A stretch of DNA of 8,600 nucleotides, taken from contig JAFAFV010000233.1 in NCBI GenBank assembly GCA_023423285.1, positions 1 through 8,600 of the forward strand, given 5' to 3'. This stretch comes from Bacteroidota bacterium (GTDB taxonomy: Bacteria; Bacteroidota; Bacteroidia; Chitinophagales; Chitinophagaceae). A program made the translations under genes and the position numbers. Under the pieces are notes generated by a model that made no database searches, had not been told where the DNA came from, and saw only the letters and a program-made list of their open reading frames with translations. This document shows positions 1-6,893 of the stretch, one piece after another. The number at the start of each line of letters is the position of its first letter. Positions within the stretch are counted from its first letter, which is position 1.

Positions 1-859
1 CATATACACCGTTTACTTTTAAAGCATAGGTAACACTTCTGATATCAGAACCTGAAATGATCTCACCGGTAATTCTGTTGGCTGAATCTATATAAACATT
101 GGGGATTGAAGTTATGCCGCCTGCTAATGTAATATTAACCGCGTCTTCAGCCACACCACCTACTTTAAAAGTATCTACAACAATACCGTTATAAATATTT
201 TTTGCTGTAACAATTACGGCATTCAATCCCTCAGGCACAATAATATCAATATCAAAAGGAAGATTTCTTTTATTGGTGATGGGTACAGATCCCTGGTCGC
301 TGCCCACCACATTATTGACAATGGTTTTGTAAGTAACGCTTTCCAGGTCGTGCTGAGACGTAACGGTACCTCTTACATGAAAATGCCTGTCTCGAAAAAC
401 TGTTTCCTGATATTTGATATTATCTCTGAAAGTGAGTACCGGCAAAGCCCTGATGTCGGACATATTAATATGAAGTTCTGAACTGTTATTATCCTTATCA
501 AACGATACCAGCACGATCTCTACAATGGAAGGCACTACGGTGAACTCCAGGTTCTGGTTCAGTTCGGTTGGATAGTCAGTACGATCGAGGTGTACAGGTG
601 TGCCCGAAACAGTGCCGTTGGCTGTTTGAGTAACGAAGTAATAAGAAAACCGTTTTATACCTGAGGGAGATTTGATGTTGATTGGAATAGATACCTTGTC
701 GCCAACATTAATGCCTTCAATTTTTTCAAATTCTTTGGCAATGGACATTGTGGGGCCGCTGCCGCGGCTTTCCACCCAGTCGTTGGGTTTACACCCGCTC
801 ATTACAAATAAAAACAATAAAAATAATGAGGCTGATATTTTGAAAAGATTCGTTGTCAT
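1..859 (-). CDS. Predicted surface lipoprotein with repeated Ig-like modules (C-terminus beyond window)
   Basis: The frame is open from an ATG at 857-859 to the window edge and gives 286 residues without a stop. The N-terminus is a lipoprotein signal: a hydrophobic stretch (about residues 9-20) followed by VMSGC, so Cys23 is the expected lipidation site. The rest is beta-rich and contains a recurring unit at roughly residues 42-133, 139-233 and 241 onward, the last cut by the edge. Units 2 and 3 share a G-(T/E)-(V/I)...SVTY...VN(N/G)V pattern; unit 1 matches only loosely (GIKRFSYY). This suggests a string of immunoglobulin-like sandwiches, as in SusE/SusF-type surface glycan-binding proteins, but I do not recognise the exact family and no catalytic motif is visible. 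It starts 10 bases after the EEP gene stop, so it is probably co-transcribed and perhaps translationally coupled. Position after susC/susD suggests a cell-surface ligand-binding role. An enzymatic domain in the unseen C-terminus cannot be excluded. Confidence 0.8.
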   Translation of the reverse strand, partial: MTTNLFKISASLFLLFLFVMSGCKPNDWVESRGSGPTMSIAKEFEKIEGINVGDKVSIPINIKSPSGIKRFSYYFVTQTANGTVSGTPVHLDRTDYPTELNQNLEFTVVPSIVEIVLVSFDKDNNSSELHINMSDIRALPVLTFRDNIKYQETVFRDRHFHVRGTVTSQHDLESVTYKTIVNNVVGSDQGSVPITNKRNLPFDIDIIVPEGLNAVIVTAKNIYNGIVVDTFKVGGVAEDAVNITLAGGITSIPNVYIDSANRITGEIISGSDIRSVTYALKVNGVY

Positions 860-869
860 ATTGATCAGT

Positions 870-1769
870 TTATCTGTTAATAGTTAATTCAGCTAATACC
901 GGCAAATGGTCAGAAGCATAAAACTCAGGCAGGGTGCTGTGAGCATTCACGCTAAACGCTGTTGAAGGTTTGTACGCCAGGTAATCAATTGTAGATTGCG
1001 GGTTTTGAGCCGAAAAAGTTCTTGGGCAATTGCCGCCAATACAGGTTCGTGTCAGTACACCATCAAACACATTGAAGAAGTTAGTTGTGGTTTCAAACTC
1101 ATTAAGGTCAGCACCAAATACCACGCGGTGTGGCACTGCTCCTAAAATTGCCGCTATATCATTTACCTGCTGCAACCTGTTGTTGGCACTGTTGTGCTGC
1201 AAGTGCGAAACGGCTGCCATTATAGAATCAATACCCGGAAGGTCAATGATAGCAGTACCCATCACGCGTTGTTCTGTAGCATCGTTTTCTTTGGTGAGCA
1301 GGTGCTTTTGCGCGTTATTAATCGGGTACTTACTTAAGATGGCTACACCATAAAAACCCCTGTTTTGTGCCTTTGCCGAGAAGAATGTATAATTCATTTC
1401 CAGGATTTGTGCAAGATCTTTTGCCTGGTCTCCATTGTAGCCATTTCTTGTGGTATTTTGATCTACTTCCTGTAAAAACACAATATCCGGATTGCCTCTG
1501 CGAATTGCATTGGCTGTGGCCTGGATATCTGTTTCACCCGGTTTTGAAGGCGGGTTTAGAATGTGGATATTATACGTCATGATACGAAGCTTAGTAAGTA
1601 ATGGCTGACCATCATTATTGCCGCCATAAGTACCATCATTATTTCGTACCGGTTCGTACCACGTGGCAGGGCCATCGGGCATATAGGGTGGCTTGTTGCA
1701 CGCTATTGTCATCAGCAAACAAAATAATGCTGTGGGTAATAAATTTTTTATAGCAAATCTTCTGTTCAT
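870..1769 (-). CDS. Endonuclease/exonuclease/phosphatase (EEP) family lipoprotein
   Basis: This is a 299-residue metal-dependent hydrolase of the EEP (DNase I-like) fold. It has an N-terminal lipoprotein signal (hydrophobic about 9-20, then MTIAC, Cys24) and a flexible Asn/Gly/Asp-rich linker to about residue 58. The catalytic set is complete: Asn67 in MTYNIH, Glu101 in DIVFLQEVD, His189 in SHLQH, Asp221 and Asn223 in GADLNEF, Asp262 in STIDY, and Asp287-His288 in SDHLP. The stretch GFYGVAILSKYP (138-149) is also typical. Family members cleave phosphoester bonds in nucleic acids, sphingomyelin, inositol phosphates and similar compounds; the actual substrate is not readable here. Cys243 and Cys248 could form a disulfide in the exported protein. 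It follows susD by 33 bases and precedes another lipoprotein gene by 10 bases, so it probably works at the cell surface or periplasm on material handled by the SusC/SusD pair. The family call is firm; substrate and exact location are inference. Confidence 0.93.
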   Translation of the reverse strand: MNRRFAIKNLLPTALFCLLMTIACNKPPYMPDGPATWYEPVRNNDGTYGGNNDGQPLLTKLRIMTYNIHILNPPSKPGETDIQATANAIRRGNPDIVFLQEVDQNTTRNGYNGDQAKDLAQILEMNYTFFSAKAQNRGFYGVAILSKYPINNAQKHLLTKENDATEQRVMGTAIIDLPGIDSIMAAVSHLQHNSANNRLQQVNDIAAILGAVPHRVVFGADLNEFETTTNFFNVFDGVLTRTCIGGNCPRTFSAQNPQSTIDYLAYKPSTAFSVNAHSTLPEFYASDHLPVLAELTINR

Positions 1770-1771
1770 AT

Positions 1772-1800
1772 AGTTATTTTTTAACTCATGATAAAATCAT
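1772..1800 (-). repeat. Two adjacent short dyads filling the susD-EEP gap
   Basis: The 33-base gap between the SusD and EEP genes contains two perfect 5-base dyads side by side: AGTTA/TAACT (1772-1786, spacer 5) and ATGAT/ATCAT (1788-1800, spacer 3), separated by one base. Both are AT-rich and would be weak as RNA stems. They may be a processing or pausing element that separates susCD from the downstream lipoprotein genes, or simply reflect AT-rich intergenic composition. Confidence 0.25.
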
Positions 1801-1802
1801 AT

Positions 1803-3563
1803 CTATTGCCCCCATCCCGGGTTTTGGGTCAAATTAGGGTTTAGCGTCAGGTCCTCAATGGGCAGTGGAAACAGGTAATCCCTGTCCTCCCTGAACATTT
1901 TATTTATATTTCTGTTGGTAAGAATATTGCCTCTTGTTCCTTCATCTAATTCACTAACGGGTAGCTGGTAAGGCCCTGTAGCCGGAGGTTTATCGCCTGC
2001 ATAAATTTCAATTTCTGCTACCCCATTCCTGTCAAGATCATAAAAACCCGTTCCTGGAAAGTACATGCCTTTAAATGGCGTGGCCAGCAAATGCCCTTCT
2101 TTCCAGCGCATCAAATCATCCCAGCGGTTGCCATTTTCCATCACCAGTTCTATTCGACGTTCTCTTCTGATCTCAAGGATCACACCTTTATTGGCGCCGC
2201 TCACATTTTTATAGAGACTTGCCTGATAAGGATCGGGATTTGCATTCGCTTGAGCCATATTCAGGTTAGGCATCCCTACGCGGTCGCGTAATAATTTTAT
2301 AGACCGGTCAATGTCTTCCTGTGTCAATGTACCCAGTTCTGCTTTGGCTTCAGCAAAATTCAGCAATACCTCACCATATCTAAAAATGAGCAAGTCCTGG
2401 TAAGATTGTGAACTACCATCCATGTTAGTGGTGTTCATCCATTTTATGGGTTGGTAACCGGTCATGGTTGCTTCAAAATCAACTGATGAAGTAGCTGTAG
2501 CTCCAATACGCCTGTAACCAGGGAACCTTATGGTTTGCCCGAGCCGCGGGTCTCTGTTTTGTATTTCGGTAAAATATTGCATGGTATCATATCCCGATCT
2601 GTCTGTAAACCGCGTACCATCAGCCATCAGGTAACTGTTCACCAGTTTCTTTTCAAGTCCGGGTTTTCCCTGTGTTCTGGCAGTAATATAAAATTGCAGG
2701 TTGTGCCTTAAACCTAACTCCGCGCTGAAGCGACGTCCTAAGATCACTTCTATAGCAACAGGATCAAGCGTCATGTGTGCAAAAAGATCCTGATAGGGTT
2801 TGCCGCTGGGGCCGTTTGTGGCTGTGTAAATGCCATAAGTTCCGGAGCGCATCAGTTCATCAGAAGCAGTTACACTTGCATTCAAAAACTTATCTGCTTC
2901 TGGTATGTTAAATTCTGTATGATATTTGCGCCAGGTGCCCTCATACAAACCTACTCTCGACTTCAGCGCCAAAGCGGTCCACCTGGTTACTCGTTCCACG
3001 CTTTTTGTAGTACCAAGATGGGCAATGGCAAAATCCAGGTCTGCAAGCACAGAATCCATCACCAGCGTTCTGGGGTCTCTTGGTTTCATCAGATTTTCAA
3101 CGTCATTCGTTTCAATCACTACGCTGTACCAGGGAACATCACCAAAATATTTTACTTTTTCAAAATAAAAATACGCTCTGAAGAATTTTGCCAGTCCGAT
3201 ATAGCGGTTGCGCACTTCTGCATTTGGATAATTCAACACGTTTTCATTATTCAAAAAGAAATTGATATTGCGCAGTGGCGCCCAGTTCCACCGGGTTCCA
3301 TCCGTAGTAGGCACGGTACGGTTTCCACTTATTTCGGCACTAACAGATGACTTAACTATGTTGTCAAAATCCTCACCATAAATTTCTGCAGCCGAAGGCA
3401 GGTTCAGGTAAAAAGAATTGGTATATGCAATGAGGTCATTCTCTGTTTTGAAAAATGTTTGAGGTGATATTTGCGCGCTGGGAAACTGGTCCAGCACATT
3501 CTTGTTGCAAGACATGCTTACAATCACCAGCAGTAAACTGTATATTAAGAAATGCTTTTTCAT
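1803..3563 (-). CDS. susD-like: SusD/RagB-family outer-membrane nutrient-binding lipoprotein
   Basis: This 586-residue protein should form the surface lid of the SusC channel and capture ligand for import. I start it at the ATG at 3561-3563. A longer reading (to 3647) would overlap the end of susC and place 28 non-signal residues before a clear lipoprotein signal; with the shorter start the signal (MKKHFLIYSLLLVIVSMSC) is at the N-terminus, with Cys19 lipidated. Family hallmarks are LDQFPSAQISPQTFF just after the Cys, FFRAYFYFEK (127-136) in the TPR-like helices, RYGEVLLNFAEAKAELG (395-411), ERRIELVMENGNRWDDLMRW (468-487), and the C-terminal QNPGW (580-584). Length is normal for the family. 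A loop at 509-520 (DLDRNGVAEIEI) resembles a calcium-binding DxDxNG loop. It lies 22 bases after susC. Confidence is high for the family; the ligand is unknown. Confidence 0.97.
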   Translation of the reverse strand: MKKHFLIYSLLLVIVSMSCNKNVLDQFPSAQISPQTFFKTENDLIAYTNSFYLNLPSAAEIYGEDFDNIVKSSVSAEISGNRTVPTTDGTRWNWAPLRNINFFLNNENVLNYPNAEVRNRYIGLAKFFRAYFYFEKVKYFGDVPWYSVVIETNDVENLMKPRDPRTLVMDSVLADLDFAIAHLGTTKSVERVTRWTALALKSRVGLYEGTWRKYHTEFNIPEADKFLNASVTASDELMRSGTYGIYTATNGPSGKPYQDLFAHMTLDPVAIEVILGRRFSAELGLRHNLQFYITARTQGKPGLEKKLVNSYLMADGTRFTDRSGYDTMQYFTEIQNRDPRLGQTIRFPGYRRIGATATSSVDFEATMTGYQPIKWMNTTNMDGSSQSYQDLLIFRYGEVLLNFAEAKAELGTLTQEDIDRSIKLLRDRVGMPNLNMAQANANPDPYQASLYKNVSGANKGVILEIRRERRIELVMENGNRWDDLMRWKEGHLLATPFKGMYFPGTGFYDLDRNGVAEIEIYAGDKPPATGPYQLPVSELDEGTRGNILTNRNINKMFREDRDYLFPLPIEDLTLNPNLTQNPGWGQ

Positions 3564-3585
3564 GCTATTTTTCGGTTTACTAATT

Positions 3586-6500
3586 TTAAAATGTAATATC
3601 AATTCCAAATGAGTAGGTTTTACTAAACGGATATACGCGTCCGTCAATATTGGCCATTGCCTGTTCGGGGTCTATGTATTTAGACCTGAGTTTTGTCCAG
3701 GTTACCAGGTTTTCACCACTCACAAATAACCGCACGTTTTGAATACCGATTCGTTTTGTAAACAGTTCGGGCACTTTATAACCCAGAGTTACATTCTTCA
3801 ACCTCAGGTACGCCAGGTCCTGCAGGTATTTATTATTAGTAGCCCTTAATTCATTATTAGCGTTCAGCGCTACGTAGGCCAGCAGCGTTGGAAAATAGGC
3901 ATCCGGATTTTCAGGGCTCCACACATCTTTTTCAAAATCTGCCGGGATAAAAGAAAAATATGGCCTGGAATAAGGTCCCCAGAAGCGGTCGGCATTATTG
4001 CCCGGATACCAATGCATTTTACCCATACCCTGAAAGAAAATGGACAGATCTAACCCTGACCAGTTAGCGCCCGCCGTAATGCCGTAATTGTAGCGTGGAA
4101 GCGAGTTGCCAATTACTTTTTGATCCCCCGGATCCTCAACAGTATTAGCTCCAGCATTGATAATGTCATCTCCGTTCAGGTCCACCCAGCGGAGATCGCC
4201 GGCACGTAGTGGAATGTTATTATCATTTCGAACCCTGTTCAGCCAAAGTTGATCAACAGGATAGGTTCTTGCCTCAGCGTCTGTTTGAAAATAACCATCA
4301 GTAATATAACCCCATATCTCTCCAATCTGCTTGCCTTCATACATTGTATAAGTCAGGCGCGTGGGATTGTTGATCTTTGTAACGGTTGCGGTATTATCGC
4401 TTAAAATACCACCAATATTATATTGCAAGGGTTTTCCCAGCACCTGCACGGCATCCCTCCATCCCAGAGAAAGTTCAAAACCTTTTGTACGCACATCAGC
4501 CGCATTTACCAGCGGTTGGGCTGCGCCAAACACGTTGGGTATTTTCACGTCGCCGCTTAAAATACCAATAGTGTTTCTTACATACTGATCATAAGTGATG
4601 AGAAGACGGTTGCGGAAAAGTCCTATATCAAGCCCGCCATTATACGTAACCACGCGCTCCCAGGTAAGGTCTCCCGACACCGGGGCCGGAACCTGGTAAG
4701 CATTGGGCCGGATGCCATCGAAAATATAACCCATGGTAAATGGGTTCATTACAGAAATGTAAGGATACGGGCCGCTAATGGCCTGGTTGCCCAATGAGCC
4801 AGCCGAGCCACGCAGTTTGAAATCGCTGATGATGCCTTTAAGCGGCTCCCAGAAATCTTCCTGGCTCACGCGCCATCCTGCCGATACTGATGGGAAATAA
4901 CCCCATCTGGAATAGGATGGAAATCTTGATGACCCGTCATACCGGCCACTTGTTTCCAATAAGTACTTTCCTTTATAATCATAGTTCAGGCGATAGAAAT
5001 AACCTTGTATGGCAAAAGCGCTGGAGCCGCCGCCAACTGTCTGATCTCCTGTTCCCAGGTTCAGGTCATTCAATTCTTCTGATGAAATATCCAGGCGTGA
5101 AGCGGATACTCTTTTTGCCGCGTGGTGCTCCTGATTAAAACCGGCCATCAGTTTGAAATTATGATGTAAACCCAATTTCTTACTGTATTCGCCAAAGGCA
5201 TTAATAACATACACCTGGTTGAACTGCTGGTCTTCAGAAAGCCTGTTGATATTGTATCGCGGATTAGGCTCAATCACTCCAGGATATAATGAATAAGTGG
5301 TGGGCACCTCACGGTAATAGCTTGGGTCGGTGTAGAGATTGTAACTGTAATTGGCTGTAATCACCAGATCTTTGAAAGGTGTGATGACGGCTTCCGATAT
5401 AGATGTTAGTTCATATTTTCTATCTACGCCCTTATTTTTTCCGTTAATCAGCATAGAAAAGATACCATCACCGATATCGTAGTTATTCAGCCCTGATCTG
5501 TAAAATGCCGAGCCGTCTTCATTCCAGGGTGCGTAGGCCGGAGAGGCATGCACATTGATGGCTACGAAATTAGCATTGGCGCCTCCGTTCCGGCCCCAGT
5601 ATGCGTAGTTCATGTTATAAAAGTTCAGGTTCTGCGAAACTTTTAACCACGGTTTTATTTGTGCGGCCACTTTTGAACGCAGTCCCAGGCTTCTGTATTT
5701 ATCTGTGTTCATCCTGATGATGCCATCCATAAATTTGGCATTACCGTTTATCATGTAACTCACTTTATCATTACCGCCGCTCAAGTTTAAATTATGATTT
5801 TGAAAAGGCTGCCATTTGGTAAACATAATGTTCCACCAGTCATAATTGCCATAATACACATACTGGTCGCGGCCATTCCGATTTTGAATGGTTGCCCACG
5901 GGCGATCAGGGTGTTCGGTCTTATCATTGCGCCTTGCATACAGTTCGGCCATGTCCTGTTCGGTATAGCCAGAATAACCACCTACATGTGCCAAAGCTCT
6001 GTCGTTGAGGCGCATCCAGTCATAGCCGGTGGTCATAAAATCGGTACTCACATTAGGCGTATTAAAACCAAAGGAATTATTATAACGTATAACAGATTTT
6101 CCTGCTGCCCCGGTTTTAGTGGTGACAAGGATAACCCCAAACCCACCTCTTGAACCGTAAACTGCTGCAGAAGCCGCATCTTTCAATACTGTGATGCTCT
6201 GCACTTCTTCAGGCGCTAACCGGTCGAGTGTGCCAGGCACACCATCAATCAGTACCAATGGCCCGCCGGTTGAAGGATTGTTACCACTAATAGATGTAAC
6301 CCCACGAACGTTTAAGCTGCCCATAGTACCGGGCGCACCGCCACCCATCCTTACATTGAGGTTAGGAACCACGCCCTGTAGCATTTGAGACATGTTGGTT
6401 ACCGGCCTGTCTCTCAGATCATCGCCTGTTACCTGGCTTACAGCGCCTGTAAGCGTGGCTTTACGCTGCGTACCGTAACCCACTACCACTACTTCTTCCA

Positions 6501-6855
6501 ATGCCGCGGTGCCAGCGGTGGTCATGCGTACTGCCATAGAATTATTTTCCCCTTGCCGGATGGTAAAATTGCGGGTAACATAAGGCTGGTAACCAATATA
6601 GGTAAACCTAAAATCATAGGTACTATTGGGTGCCAGGCTTGTAAACCTGAAAATACCATCAGCATCGGTTAAAGTTGTGTATACGTTGGTGGTATCAGCC
6701 GTATTTACCGCCACCACCGTTACTCCTGTTAGGGGCGATGTGTTCTCGTCAAGCACTGTTCCCGTCACAACGGTGTTTTGTGCTGCAACTACAGTTGAAA
6801 AGATCAGCATCAGCAACAATGTTCCCCATTTAAAAAAGTGTTTTGCTTCGTTCAT
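3586..6855 (-). CDS. susC-like: SusC/RagA-family TonB-dependent outer-membrane transporter
   Basis: This is a full-length 1089-residue importer. A signal peptide with likely cleavage after VVAA (about residue 25) is followed by a carboxypeptidase-regulatory-like beta domain (about 28-112; VTGTVLDENTSPLTGVTV, then DGIFRF and YIGYQ). Next come the TonB-box-like LEEVVVVGYG (119-128), the plug (about 131-248; NVRGVTSISG, PLVLIDGVPG, ITVLKDAASAAVYGSRGG) and a 22-strand-type barrel ending in YSFGIDITF, with the terminal Phe that outer-membrane barrels use for assembly. Late barrel motifs LAYLRLKNVTLGYKVPE and RLFVSGENLVTWTK are typical. There is no STN domain between the signal peptide and the regulatory-like domain, which is notable beside a sigma/FecR pair. 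The start lies 38 bases after fecR and susD follows 22 bases after its stop. It should pair with the SusD protein to take up large or complex ligands, powered by TonB; cargo is not deducible from sequence. Confidence 0.98.
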   Translation of the reverse strand: MNEAKHFFKWGTLLLMLIFSTVVAAQNTVVTGTVLDENTSPLTGVTVVAVNTADTTNVYTTLTDADGIFRFTSLAPNSTYDFRFTYIGYQPYVTRNFTIRQGENNSMAVRMTTAGTAALEEVVVVGYGTQRKATLTGAVSQVTGDDLRDRPVTNMSQMLQGVVPNLNVRMGGGAPGTMGSLNVRGVTSISGNNPSTGGPLVLIDGVPGTLDRLAPEEVQSITVLKDAASAAVYGSRGGFGVILVTTKTGAAGKSVIRYNNSFGFNTPNVSTDFMTTGYDWMRLNDRALAHVGGYSGYTEQDMAELYARRNDKTEHPDRPWATIQNRNGRDQYVYYGNYDWWNIMFTKWQPFQNHNLNLSGGNDKVSYMINGNAKFMDGIIRMNTDKYRSLGLRSKVAAQIKPWLKVSQNLNFYNMNYAYWGRNGGANANFVAINVHASPAYAPWNEDGSAFYRSGLNNYDIGDGIFSMLINGKNKGVDRKYELTSISEAVITPFKDLVITANYSYNLYTDPSYYREVPTTYSLYPGVIEPNPRYNINRLSEDQQFNQVYVINAFGEYSKKLGLHHNFKLMAGFNQEHHAAKRVSASRLDISSEELNDLNLGTGDQTVGGGSSAFAIQGYFYRLNYDYKGKYLLETSGRYDGSSRFPSYSRWGYFPSVSAGWRVSQEDFWEPLKGIISDFKLRGSAGSLGNQAISGPYPYISVMNPFTMGYIFDGIRPNAYQVPAPVSGDLTWERVVTYNGGLDIGLFRNRLLITYDQYVRNTIGILSGDVKIPNVFGAAQPLVNAADVRTKGFELSLGWRDAVQVLGKPLQYNIGGILSDNTATVTKINNPTRLTYTMYEGKQIGEIWGYITDGYFQTDAEARTYPVDQLWLNRVRNDNNIPLRAGDLRWVDLNGDDIINAGANTVEDPGDQKVIGNSLPRYNYGITAGANWSGLDLSIFFQGMGKMHWYPGNNADRFWGPYSRPYFSFIPADFEKDVWSPENPDAYFPTLLAYVALNANNELRATNNKYLQDLAYLRLKNVTLGYKVPELFTKRIGIQNVRLFVSGENLVTWTKLRSKYIDPEQAMANIDGRVYPFSKTYSFGIDITF

Positions 6856-6893
6856 CTTTTGAAGTTTAATTTTAGTATGCTTATTTAGCCTGC

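Noticed and set aside
672..887. Plus-strand open frame of 71 codons over the start of the repeat lipoprotein
   Set aside because: It is the complement of the lipoprotein signal region and the EEP gene end, both strongly supported on the minus strand.
2775..3350. Plus-strand open frame of 191 codons inside susD
   Set aside because: It lies wholly antisense to a clear SusD coding region, has no recognisable domain, and its composition follows the shadow of the real gene.
3564..3647. N-terminal extension of SusD by 28 residues
   Set aside because: It overlaps the end of susC and would bury the lipoprotein signal; the internal ATG at 3561-3563 gives a standard SusD N-terminus 22 bases after susC.
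5794..6153. Plus-strand open frame of 119 codons inside susC
   Set aside because: Antisense to the conserved plug and early barrel of SusC; no family resemblance and no independent start signal.
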